Assembly (NCBI GenBank): GCA_903879875.1
Contig: CAIRNC010000535.1
Span: 1 to 5,702 of the forward strand
Direction of reading: 5' to 3'
Length of the DNA stretch: 5,702 nt
DNA from: an uncultured Bacteroidota bacterium
GTDB taxonomy: Bacteria > Bacteroidota > Bacteroidia > Flavobacteriales > Flavobacteriaceae
The notes beneath the pieces were generated by a model. It saw only the letters and a program-made list of their open reading frames with translations. It had not been told where the DNA came from and did not search any database. This document shows, piece by piece, positions 1 through 5,702 of this stretch. A program made the position numbers and the translations under genes. Numbering within the stretch: the first letter of the stretch is position 1; the number at the start of each line of letters is the position of its first letter.

Positions 1-660
1 GTAAGAGGGGATTTGCCTTTTGGTAAAGTAAATGCTGCAAATTTTACTGGTACAAATGGTACAAAAAGAGGTTCTAATTTGGATTCAGGCTATTCTGCTG
101 GATATACAGGAGTTGTCTTTGAGCCAATTGACGAATTTAAAGGAGACATAGCAAGAAGCTTATTGTATTTTGCTACACGATATGAAAATGTAGTAACAGG
201 ATTTTCATATCCTATGTTTGATGGTACTTCTACAAAGGTTTTTACCGATACTTTTAAAAACATTCTATTAACTTGGAATATTCTAGATCCGGTTAGTCAA
301 AGAGAAATTGATAGAAATAATGCAATTTATGCTCGTCAAAATAATAGAAATCCCTATATAGATAACAATTCCTATGTAGCTTCAGTTTGGGGCGCGCCAT
401 TGGGAACAACTACATTTGATGCAAATTCAAGTATTACCGTTTTTCCAAATCCGTCTAACAATAATCACGTTAATATTCAAACGGAGGTTATTATTGATGA
501 AATTCAGTTGATAAATCTTAACGGACAATTGATTCAACAAATAAATAAACCCAATTCTAATAATTCAATTTATACCTTAGAAAATTTAACTCAAGGCTTC
601 TATTTTTTAAAATTAACTTCAAATAATAAATCAATAGTTAAAAAACTGGTTGTAAACTAA
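1..660 (+). CDS. Secreted endonuclease I family nuclease with T9SS type A sorting domain (5' end missing)
   Basis: This is a non-specific DNA/RNA endonuclease of the endonuclease I (EndA/NucM/Vvn) family, predicted to be exported and released or anchored at the cell surface by the type IX secretion system. The frame is open from base 1, so the gene begins outside the window; the TTG at 13 lies inside conserved sequence (VRGDLPFG) and is not the start. Visible family blocks, numbered in the 219-residue fragment, are VFEPIDEFKGDIAR (about 39-52), YFATRYE, LLTWNILDPVSQRE (about 89-102), and RNNAIYARQNNRNPYID (about 105-121). The catalytic Glu-His and metal-binding Asn of the family (E79, H80 and N127 in Vvn) lie upstream of this block and are outside the window, as is the signal peptide. 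Residues about 143-219 form a T9SS type A domain: it starts ITVFPNPSN, contains a LINLNGQLI strand and a GFYFLKL strand, and ends KKLVVN. The next gene begins 15 nt after the stop, so co-transcription is likely. Activity cannot be judged without the 5' half. Confidence 0.93.
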   Translation, partial: VRGDLPFGKVNAANFTGTNGTKRGSNLDSGYSAGYTGVVFEPIDEFKGDIARSLLYFATRYENVVTGFSYPMFDGTSTKVFTDTFKNILLTWNILDPVSQREIDRNNAIYARQNNRNPYIDNNSYVASVWGAPLGTTTFDANSSITVFPNPSNNNHVNIQTEVIIDEIQLINLNGQLIQQINKPNSNNSIYTLENLTQGFYFLKLTSNNKSIVKKLVVN

Positions 661-675
661 AGTCAAAAATTAAAA

Positions 676-1170
676 TTGAAAAAAATACTTTTACTTTCAG
701 ACACCCACAGTCATATTGATGAATGGATATTGAAATATGTTCGTTGGGCCGATGAAGTATGGCATGCAGGTGATATTGGAAATTTAAACGTAACCGATAC
801 CATTAAAGAAATAAAGCCTTTACGTGCAGTTTATGGTAATATTGACGATAATAAAGCAAGAGTAGAATATCCTTTGAACCAAATCTTTACTTGTGAAAAA
901 GTAAAAGTTTTTATGACCCATATTGGAGGTTATCCTGGGAAATACAATCCTTTAGTAAAAGAAAATTTAATTCAAAATAAGCCACAACTATTCATTTGTG
1001 GACATTCTCACATCTTGAAAGTAATGTTTGATAAACAGTTGAATTTGTTACACATGAATCCTGGTGCAGCTGGAATTCAAGGTATGCACCAAGTAAAAAC
1101 GATGCTTCGATTTGAAATTAATGAGGATAAAATTCAAAATTTAGAAGTTATCGAAATTGGAAAGAAATAA
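676..1170 (+). CDS. YfcE/MJ0936-type metallophosphoesterase
   Basis: This is a small cytosolic calcineurin-like phosphoesterase of the YfcE/MJ0936 group, 164 residues, the usual length for the family. All metal-site motifs are present: D9-x-H11 (SDTH), G32-D33 (HAGD), G54-N55 followed by D57 (GNID), T81-H82, and G109-H110-S111-H112; the family NPGA motif is at 128-131. Relatives are two-metal (often Mn) phosphodiesterases active on model substrates; the natural substrate is generally unknown, so none is assigned here. The start is TTG at 676. There is no in-frame ATG or GTG between the upstream stop at 658-660 and the essential DTH motif, so this codon, giving KKILLLSDTH, is the only sensible start. 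No Shine-Dalgarno sequence is visible; the upstream bases are A-rich. It lies 15 nt behind the nuclease gene in the same frame and direction, so it is probably the distal gene of an operon. A hairpin terminator follows. The absence of a signal peptide argues against direct cooperation with the secreted nuclease. Confidence 0.93.
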   Translation: MKKILLLSDTHSHIDEWILKYVRWADEVWHAGDIGNLNVTDTIKEIKPLRAVYGNIDDNKARVEYPLNQIFTCEKVKVFMTHIGGYPGKYNPLVKENLIQNKPQLFICGHSHILKVMFDKQLNLLHMNPGAAGIQGMHQVKTMLRFEINEDKIQNLEVIEIGKK

Positions 1171-1199
1171 TAGTTTGATTTCCGAAAAAAAAGCACAAA

Positions 1200-1225
1200 A
1201 AAACCCAAACTTTCGTTCGGGTTTT
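1200..1225. terminator. Bidirectional intrinsic terminator between convergent genes
   Basis: The arms 1200-1210 and 1215-1225 pair around a 4-nt loop. Read on the minus strand the stem is 11 bp, including one G-U pair, closed by a GAAA (GNRA) tetraloop and followed by two U-rich runs (A-runs at 1197-1199 and 1185-1192 on the plus strand). This fits an intrinsic terminator for the DUF4293 gene, which ends at 1257. Read on the plus strand the stem has one A-C mismatch and is followed by UUUUCUU, so it can also stop transcripts from the metallophosphoesterase gene that ends at 1170. Confidence 0.85.
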
Positions 1226-1256
1226 CTTCGCACTAAAATAAACTAAGTTTATAGGT

Positions 1257-1670
1257 TTATCTCAATCGATCCACAGATTTCACAAGATCTTCATCCTTTT
1301 TGATGGCTTTATTGGCCAAAACCAATAAAACGATAGCAACAATAGGTAGAAACATCCCAATACCTTTCTCAGAAACCTTTACAGCCTCTCCAGATAAATT
1401 TAGGGAACGATAAACAAATAATCCTAATAAAATTAAATTTAAAATGATATTCAATCTGCCCATAACAAATTGATTTTGTCTTTTTTTATAGGAAATAATA
1501 CTTAAAAGTGAAAGCGTTGTACTCAATCCAAAAAGTGTAACATATTTCATATCAAGCATGAAATAAAATAATTTTGAATCACTTAATGTCCATAAAGGAA
1601 ATACAAATGGCAGAATTCCAGTAATTAATAAAGCCAGCAATAAATAAATGGTCTGAATTCTTTGAAGCAT
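1257..1670 (-). CDS. DUF4293 family membrane protein
   Basis: This is a 137-residue integral membrane protein of the DUF4293 family, which is found in Bacteroidota and has no established function. Four hydrophobic helices are visible at about 7-27, 42-61, 72-92 and 104-122. The family's recognisable ends are both present: MLQRIQT at the N-terminus and LANKAIKKDEDLVKSVDRLR at the C-terminus (118-137). The conserved charged tail after the last helix suggests that something cytoplasmic is bound or recognised there, but this is inference. The ATG start matches the family's usual N-terminus. The gene is divergent from rho, separated by 182 nt, and ends in the hairpin shared with the convergent metallophosphoesterase gene, so it appears to be monocistronic. 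From memory this family is often found beside rho in flavobacteria; whether that reflects function is unknown. Confidence 0.88.
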   Translation of the reverse strand: MLQRIQTIYLLLALLITGILPFVFPLWTLSDSKLFYFMLDMKYVTLFGLSTTLSLLSIISYKKRQNQFVMGRLNIILNLILLGLFVYRSLNLSGEAVKVSEKGIGMFLPIVAIVLLVLANKAIKKDEDLVKSVDRLR

Positions 1671-1688
1671 TTTTAAAAATTTGTTTCA

Positions 1689-1696
1689 CAAAAATA
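1689..1696 (-). promoter_or_regulatory. Candidate -7 box for the DUF4293 gene
   Basis: On the minus strand this reads TATTTTTG, a full match to the Bacteroidota -7 consensus TAnnTTTG, 18 nt before the ATG. No TTG (-33) element lies 17-23 nt upstream, and the sequence is very AT-rich, so a chance match is possible. If used, the 5' leader would be only about ten nucleotides. Confidence 0.35.
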
Positions 1697-1719
1697 TATT
1701 TTCTTTTTTATAAATACTA

Positions 1720-1749
1720 TTGTATGATTAAAAAAAAATCGTAATATTG
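1720..1749 (+). promoter_or_regulatory. Candidate rho promoter (Bacteroidota type)
   Basis: TTG at 1720-1722, a spacer of exactly 19 nt, and TAATATTG at 1742-1749 match the Bacteroidota consensus TTG-N19-TAnnTTTG with one mismatch in the -7 box. The spacer contains a run of nine A (1730-1738). Transcription would begin near 1756, giving a rho leader of roughly 95-100 nt. The arrangement is back to back with the candidate DUF4293 box, as expected for a divergent gene pair. Confidence 0.5.
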
Positions 1750-1759
1750 CATAACAAAA

Positions 1760-1781
1760 CCGTAAGTACTTCATTCTACGG
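1760..1781 (+). promoter_or_regulatory. Small inverted repeat in the rho leader
   Basis: CCGTA (1760-1764) and TACGG (1777-1781) are perfect inverted copies separated by 12 nt, a few bases after the predicted start of the rho transcript. It could form a 5-bp leader hairpin or be a protein-binding palindrome. Rho autoregulates through its leader in E. coli, so a regulatory role is conceivable, but the stem is short and nothing in the sequence proves a role. The remaining leader to 1852 is AT-rich with no Shine-Dalgarno sequence before the ATG at 1853. Confidence 0.25.
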
Positions 1782-1852
1782 AGCATTCATTTTAAAATAT
1801 TTTGCACTTCAACTCATTTTACTTTCCAAATAATTAAATTCAAATAAAATTC

Positions 1853-3613
1853 ATGTTTGATATTTCTGCGTTAAAAGAAATGAAGCTTTCTGAGCTTCAA
1901 GAAATAGCCAAATTGGCTAAAAACATCAAAACTACAGGCGTAAAAAAAGAAACGCTAATAACTGAAATTTTAAAATCCCAAGCTGCAACCCAAGAAGTGG
2001 AAGCTCCAGCTCAACCCGTTTCAGATACTACTCCAATTGATGTCAAATCCAAAAGAACCCGAATCATTTCAGATAAAAAGCCGAAAAATACTAAAGAAGT
2101 TAAACCTGAAGTAATTAATAATACACCAATTGATATTAGTGTTACACCAAAAATAACAACTTTGTTTGACGATGAATCTAATAGTAAGGAAGAGAAAGTA
2201 GAAGTAGCAATCGTGCCTCAAAAAGAACGAAAAGCCATTAAATTTAATAAAGCCAAATACGAAAGCAAAGTTAATAATGCTATTCAAAAAGTAGAAAAAA
2301 TTACTGAAAGCGATGTTGCAGTAGTAAAAGAAGAATCCTCTGATGCTGACATTAAAACTACTGAAGAAAACAGTATTTCAAAACCTATAAACCCAAATCA
2401 AAAAAACAATCAAAAACCTAATCCGAATCAAAACGGAAATAATCAAAATCCAAATTTTAAAGCTAAAAAGAACAATTTCACGAACTCCGATTATGAATTT
2501 GATGGTATTATTGAAAGTGAAGGCGTATTAGAAATGATGCCAGATGGCTACGGATTTTTAAGATCATCAGATTATAATTATTTGGCTTCCCCCGATGATA
2601 TTTATTTATCAACTTCACAAGTTCGTTTGTTTGGATTAAAAACAGGAGATACCGTAAAAGGAGTTGTTCGTCCTCCAAAAGAAGGGGAAAAATTCTTTCC
2701 ATTGATACGCGTTTTAAAAATTAATGGTCACGACCCACAAGTGGTAAGAGATAGAGTTTCATTTGAACATTTGACTCCGGTATTCCCATCGGAAAAATTC
2801 CGTTTAGCCGAAAAAGGAAGTTCTATTTCTACTCGTATAATTGATTTATTTTCTCCCATTGGAAAAGGGCAACGTGGTATGATTGTAGCCCAACCCAAAA
2901 CAGGTAAAACAATGTTGCTTAAAGATATTGCAAATGCAATTGCTGCCAATCATCCAGAAGTATATTTAATTGTGCTTTTAATTGATGAACGACCAGAAGA
3001 AGTTACAGACATGCAACGAAGTGTTAGAGGAGAAGTAATTGCTTCAACTTTTGATAGAGAACCTCAAGAACACGTAAAAATAGCTAACATTGTACTTGAA
3101 AAAGCAAAAAGATTAGTAGAATGTGGTCATGACGTAGTGATTTTATTAGATTCCATTACGCGTTTGGCTAGAGCATACAATACAGTTCAACCTGCATCAG
3201 GAAAGGTATTAAGTGGAGGAGTAGATGCGAATGCTTTACAAAAACCAAAACGCTTTTTTGGAGCCGCTAGAAATGTTGAAAATGGAGGTTCATTAAGCAT
3301 AATTGCAACAGCTCTAACAGAAACGGGTTCTAAAATGGATGAAGTTATTTTTGAAGAATTTAAAGGAACTGGAAATATGGAATTGCAATTGGATAGAAAA
3401 ATTGCGAACAAACGTATTTTCCCTGCTATAGATTTAACCTCTTCTAGCACAAGAAGAGATGATTTATTACTCGACGAAAAAACACTTCAAAGAATGTGGA
3501 TTATGCGAAAATATCTTTCGGATATGAACCCAATTGAAGCTATGGATTTTATCAACGATAGGTTTAAGAAAACTAGAAATAACGAAGAATTTTTGATTTC
3601 TATGAACAATTAA
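1853..3613 (+). CDS. rho: Transcription termination factor Rho, with long disordered insert
   Basis: This is the hexameric ATP-dependent RNA translocase that ends transcription at Rho-dependent sites. The start MFDISALKEMKLSEL is the usual Bacteroidota N-terminus. Order of parts: Rho_N helical domain (about 1-45), low-complexity insert (about 46-212), cold-shock-like RNA-binding domain (about 215-290) with the RNP motif DGYGFLR at 231-237, and a RecA-type ATPase domain (about 320-580). ATPase motifs are intact: Walker A AQPKTGKT (346-353, K352), catalytic Glu in DERPEE (E379), Walker B ILLDS (D433), R-loop region TRLARAYN, Q-loop SGKVLSGGVDANALQKPKR (449-467), R521, and arginine finger R534. 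These align with E. coli K184, E211, D265, R353 and R366 with a constant offset of 168. Positions I recall as bicyclomycin contacts in E. coli (L208, E211, R212, S266, K336, G337) are also conserved. The length of 586 compared with 419 in E. coli is explained by the insert. It is probably monocistronic, divergent from DUF4293 and convergent with the methyltransferase gene. Confidence 0.98.
   Translation: MFDISALKEMKLSELQEIAKLAKNIKTTGVKKETLITEILKSQAATQEVEAPAQPVSDTTPIDVKSKRTRIISDKKPKNTKEVKPEVINNTPIDISVTPKITTLFDDESNSKEEKVEVAIVPQKERKAIKFNKAKYESKVNNAIQKVEKITESDVAVVKEESSDADIKTTEENSISKPINPNQKNNQKPNPNQNGNNQNPNFKAKKNNFTNSDYEFDGIIESEGVLEMMPDGYGFLRSSDYNYLASPDDIYLSTSQVRLFGLKTGDTVKGVVRPPKEGEKFFPLIRVLKINGHDPQVVRDRVSFEHLTPVFPSEKFRLAEKGSSISTRIIDLFSPIGKGQRGMIVAQPKTGKTMLLKDIANAIAANHPEVYLIVLLIDERPEEVTDMQRSVRGEVIASTFDREPQEHVKIANIVLEKAKRLVECGHDVVILLDSITRLARAYNTVQPASGKVLSGGVDANALQKPKRFFGAARNVENGGSLSIIATALTETGSKMDEVIFEEFKGTGNMELQLDRKIANKRIFPAIDLTSSSTRRDDLLLDEKTLQRMWIMRKYLSDMNPIEAMDFINDRFKKTRNNEEFLISMNN
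1988..2482 (+). other. Intrinsically disordered insert of Rho, with Asn/Gln-rich end
   Basis: Residues about 46-210 of Rho have no counterpart in E. coli Rho. The first part is rich in Lys, Glu, Thr and Val and holds two related short pieces, TTPIDVK near 60 and NTPIDIS near 91. The last part (about 178-208) is almost only Asn, Gln, Pro and Lys, built from short NPNQ/KPN/NNQ units. Such composition predicts disorder. Inserts at this place are typical of Bacteroidota Rho; in Bacteroides thetaiotaomicron the corresponding region has been reported to drive Rho phase separation. Confidence 0.8.
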
Positions 3614-3655
3614 GGTTAGTACTATTAATAAAAAATTGTACTTATTTAAGGCACA

Positions 3656-3676
3656 AAATCTTTGTTTAAAGGATTT
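3656..3676 (+). terminator. Weak candidate terminator after rho
   Basis: AAATCTTT (3656-3663) can pair with AAAGGATTT (3668-3676) around a GUUU loop, leaving one bulged G, and is followed by a T-rich stretch. It lies 43 nt after the rho stop and 13 nt before the end of the convergent methyltransferase gene. The stem is AU-rich and weak, so it may be incidental; the 75-nt gap shows no better hairpin. Confidence 0.25.
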
Positions 3677-3688
3677 GATTTTACTTAA

Positions 3689-4474
3689 TTAAAACCCTCT
3701 TTGTCTTTTTGCCTCAAAAATTAAAATGGCTGCGGCAACTGATACATTCATGCTATCTATGGCACCTTGCATTGGAATTATGATGTTTTGTGTGGCAGCC
3801 TCACGCCATTCTTGAGTCAATCCTGTTGCTTCTGTGCCAACCACTAGTGCCGTTGGTTTTGTATAATCTTGAGTGTGATATGCAGTTGAATTTTGTAAAG
3901 TAGCACAATAAAAATCAATGTTTTTTTCTTTCAAATAGGCAATGATTTCTGATGTAGTTCCCGTTGCGATAGCATTGGTAAACAAACACCCTACACTAGA
4001 CCGAACGATATTTGGGTTGAATAAATCACCTTTAGGATTCGCAATAATTACTGCATCGAGTCCAGCAGCATCAGCAGTTCGTAATAAAGCACCTATGTTT
4101 CCAGGCTTTTCTGGAGCTTCAGCGATTAGTAGTAATGGATTATCAGACAGTTTTAAATTGGAGAGAGCTAAGCTTTTGGTTTTTGCAACACCAATTACAC
4201 CTTCAGTTGTATCTCTGTAGGCCAATTTTTCAAAAACTTCTTTATTGATTTCAATAAATTCAGCATTTTTAACCAACGATTTTGCGATACTTTCTGAACA
4301 AATTTCGGGATAAAATAAAATAGTTATTACTTCATATCCCCCTTTTTGGGCTAATGTGATTTCGCGTTGTCCTTCAATCAAAAAAGTACCCGATTGCTTT
4401 CTGGCTTTGGCTTTTTCTTGTAAAAGCACCAACGATTTTATATAAGGATTTTGTATAGAAGTAATTTGTTTCAT
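3689..4474 (-). CDS. SpoU/TrmH-family RNA 2'-O-ribose methyltransferase
   Basis: This is a SAM-dependent SPOUT-class enzyme that methylates the 2'-OH of a ribose in rRNA or tRNA. It has 261 residues. The N-terminal third (about 1-100), with SIQNPYIKSLVLLQEKAKAR and FLIEGQREI, is the L30e-like substrate-binding domain common to 23S rRNA enzymes of this family. The C-terminal SpoU domain carries all three motifs: motif 1 EKPGNIGALLRTADAAG (122-138; N126, R132), motif 2 ALVVGTEATGL (209-219; E215), and motif 3 IIIPMQGAIDSMNVSVAAAI (231-250; P234, N243), which together form the trefoil-knot SAM site. The FNPNIVRSSVG segment (152-162) is also typical. The two-domain layout resembles RlmB/TsnR-type enzymes more than tRNA-specific TrmH, but the target nucleotide cannot be read from the sequence. 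The ATG at 4474 gives the expected MKQITSIQNP start. It lies 53 nt downstream of the DUF58 gene on the same strand, across a repeat block, and converges on rho. No promoter matching the Bacteroidota consensus is visible in that gap, so read-through from DUF58 is possible. Confidence 0.93.
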   Translation of the reverse strand: MKQITSIQNPYIKSLVLLQEKAKARKQSGTFLIEGQREITLAQKGGYEVITILFYPEICSESIAKSLVKNAEFIEINKEVFEKLAYRDTTEGVIGVAKTKSLALSNLKLSDNPLLLIAEAPEKPGNIGALLRTADAAGLDAVIIANPKGDLFNPNIVRSSVGCLFTNAIATGTTSEIIAYLKEKNIDFYCATLQNSTAYHTQDYTKPTALVVGTEATGLTQEWREAATQNIIIPMQGAIDSMNVSVAAAILIFEAKRQRGF

Positions 4475-4480
4475 AAAAGA

Positions 4481-4504
4481 AGTTTACTAGTTTAGAAGTT
4501 TAGA
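4481..4504. repeat. 8-bp micro-tandem repeat, three copies
   Basis: Three contiguous copies of AGTTTAnn are seen: AGTTTACT at 4481, AGTTTAGA at 4489 and AGTTTAGA at 4497. They lie immediately before the ATG of the methyltransferase gene on the minus strand (6 nt from it), so they would form its untranslated leader or the DUF58-methyltransferase spacer. Confidence 0.85.
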
Positions 4505-4524
4505 ATAATTCATAATTCATAATT
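4505..4524. repeat. 7-bp micro-tandem repeat, about 2.9 copies
   Basis: ATAATTC at 4505 and 4512 is followed by the truncated copy ATAATT at 4519. It abuts the 8-bp repeat with no gap and runs into the T7 stretch beside the DUF58 stop codon. The two repeats together fill 44 of the 53 nt between the genes. Confidence 0.85.
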
Positions 4525-4527
4525 TTT

Positions 4528-5702
4528 TTAAAGTATTCCTCTTGCCTTAATTTCAAGATATTTGTTGATGGTGTCCAAAGTTAAGTTTTCCGGTTGTGTT
4601 AGCACAGCATAAATTCCGTATTTTTTGAGTTCATTTACAATTAATCGTTTTTCAAAAGCAAACTTTTCGGCAATAACTTTATCATAAACTTCTTGAATAG
4701 TAGAAGCTTTTTTATGGATGAGTTCATTCAGTTCCGTATTGTTAAAAAAGACAACTACCAATAAATGATTCTTGGCTATGCCTTTCAAATAAGGCAATTG
4801 TCGGTATAAACCGTCTAAAGTTTCAAAGTTTGTATATAATAAAACCAAACTTCTATGATTGATATTTTTCTTAACATCTACATACAATCGGCTGAAATCA
4901 CTTTCGAAAAAATCGGTTTTTATATTGTATAAATTTTCTAGAATTTTATTCATTTGCGAAGAACGCTTTTCGGCAACCACACGATTTTCAACTTTTTTAG
5001 AAAAAGTCATCATTCCTGCTTTATCTTGTTTTTTCAAAATGACATTCGATAAAACCAACGAAGCATTTATAGCATAATCGAGCAAACTCAATCCATTAAA
5101 TGGCATTTTCATTACACGACCTTTATCGATAATCATATAAATAGATTGCGATTTTTCGTCCTGAAATTGGTTGACCATCAGGGCATTTTTCTTAGCAGTT
5201 GCTTTCCAATTTAAGGTTCGAATGTCGTCACCTTGCACATATTCTTTAATTTGTTCAAATTCCATAGAATGTCCAATGCGTCTGATTTTTTTCATTCCAT
5301 ATTGGAATAAATTATGGGAAAAAGCCATTAAATCATATTTTCTCAATTGGATATAAGACGGATAAGTTGGCACCATAATATTGCCATCAAAAATATAGCG
5401 TCTCGAAATCAATTGCAAAGGCGAGGTCACATAGACATTCAAATTGCCAAAAACATATTCGCCACGCTCCGTTGGACGTAAAAAATACTGCAATTCTGTC
5501 TCAGACGAAGCACTAATTTTCTTTTTAATTTCAAAATCACGAACCTGAAATTGAATTGGTATTTCGTCAATTATTTTGACAGAAATAGGAAAAGTAAAAT
5601 AGTTTTTGATTTGGAGTTGAATGGCATTTTCATCGCCATTTGAAAGTTTTTCAGGAGTAGTTCGTGTTGCTTCTATGCCATTTTTTGATAAAAATAAAAT
5701 CA
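4528..5702 (-). CDS. DUF58 domain-containing protein (N-terminus outside the window)
   Basis: This is a DUF58 protein, a vWA-like family commonly encoded beside MoxR-type AAA+ ATPases and thought to act with them in assembly or maturation of envelope complexes. The frame stays open to the window edge (390 codons plus stop), so the true start lies beyond 5702. The TTG at 5491-5493 is not a start, because coherent beta-sandwich-like sequence (such as IIDEIPIQFQVRDFEIKKK) runs upstream of it. In fragment numbering, the DUF58 signature is at about 143-181: GHSMEFEQIKEYVQGDDIRTLNW, then KATAKKNALMVNQFQDE. It is followed by the first vWA strand IYMIIDKGRVM (about 187-197). The classical DxSxS metal site is replaced by DKGRV, so metal binding is doubtful. 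Further vWA-like strands are RSLVLLYTNF and HLLVVVFFNN. Membrane helices, if present as in many relatives, would be in the missing N-terminus. The downstream methyltransferase gene follows after 53 nt. Expected upstream partners (MoxR and others) cannot be seen. Confidence 0.9.
   Translation of the reverse strand, partial: ILFLSKNGIEATRTTPEKLSNGDENAIQLQIKNYFTFPISVKIIDEIPIQFQVRDFEIKKKISASSETELQYFLRPTERGEYVFGNLNVYVTSPLQLISRRYIFDGNIMVPTYPSYIQLRKYDLMAFSHNLFQYGMKKIRRIGHSMEFEQIKEYVQGDDIRTLNWKATAKKNALMVNQFQDEKSQSIYMIIDKGRVMKMPFNGLSLLDYAINASLVLSNVILKKQDKAGMMTFSKKVENRVVAEKRSSQMNKILENLYNIKTDFFESDFSRLYVDVKKNINHRSLVLLYTNFETLDGLYRQLPYLKGIAKNHLLVVVFFNNTELNELIHKKASTIQEVYDKVIAEKFAFEKRLIVNELKKYGIYAVLTQPENLTLDTINKYLEIKARGIL

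Noticed and set aside
1797..1804. ATATTTTG as an alternative -7 box for rho
   Set aside because: It matches only the TTTG half of the consensus, in an AT-rich region; the 1720-1749 candidate is better in both boxes and in spacing.
2069..2287. Minus-strand open frame of 72 codons, rich in Phe and Ile
   Set aside because: It lies wholly within rho; its Phe-rich composition is the antisense of Lys/Glu/Asn codons in the insert. No family resemblance.
3187..3450. Minus-strand open frame of 87 codons
   Set aside because: It is antisense to the most conserved part of the Rho ATPase domain, where codon constraint keeps the reverse frame open by chance.
3618..3642. AGTAC/GTACT inverted repeat just after rho
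   Set aside because: Only 5 bp with a 15-nt AT-rich loop and no U-run directly after it; not convincing as a terminator or operator.
3942..4220. Plus-strand open frame of 92 codons
   Set aside because: It is antisense to the SpoU methyltransferase core, which has clear conserved motifs on the minus strand.
4859..5356. Two short plus-strand open frames opposite the DUF58 gene
   Set aside because: Both are antisense to recognisable DUF58 sequence and resemble no known protein.
5491..5493. TTG as the start of the DUF58 gene
   Set aside because: The frame stays open to the window edge and the upstream codons encode plausible conserved domain sequence, so the protein is truncated by the window rather than starting here.

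Overview
The window is AT-rich and carries several signs of a Flavobacterium-like member of the Bacteroidota. There is a C-terminal type IX secretion (T9SS) sorting domain, a Bacteroidota-only DUF4293 membrane protein, a Rho factor with a long Asn/Lys-rich insert, and no clear Shine-Dalgarno sequences. Candidate promoters fit the TTG-N19-TAnnTTTG consensus of this phylum better than a sigma-70 consensus. There are six protein-coding genes, two of them cut by the window edges. I see no tRNA, rRNA, CRISPR array, transposon or prophage.

Layout. From 1 to 1170 on the plus strand lie the 3' part of a secreted endonuclease I and, 15 nt downstream, a small YfcE-like metallophosphoesterase that must start at TTG. 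A strong hairpin at 1200-1225 separates them from the convergent DUF4293 gene (1257-1670, minus). The 182-nt gap from 1671 to 1852 is a divergent promoter region with candidate boxes for DUF4293 and for rho. Rho occupies 1853-3613 on the plus strand and converges on a SpoU/TrmH-type RNA 2'-O-methyltransferase gene (3689-4474, minus). Upstream of that gene, a 53-nt gap consists almost entirely of two adjoining micro-tandem repeats. The minus-strand DUF58 gene (4528 to beyond 5702) completes the window.

Function. The contents are mostly housekeeping: transcription termination (Rho), RNA modification (SpoU methyltransferase), an envelope protein of unknown role (DUF4293), and a DUF58 protein of the kind that usually works beside a MoxR AAA+ ATPase. 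The secreted nuclease is the most accessory gene. Nothing links the genes into one new pathway, and I do not see convincing evidence of an undescribed system. The points most worth a second look are the disordered Asn/Gln-rich insert in Rho, the promoter and leader of rho (with an A9 run in the promoter spacer), the micro-repeat block before the methyltransferase gene, and the degenerate metal site of the DUF58 protein.
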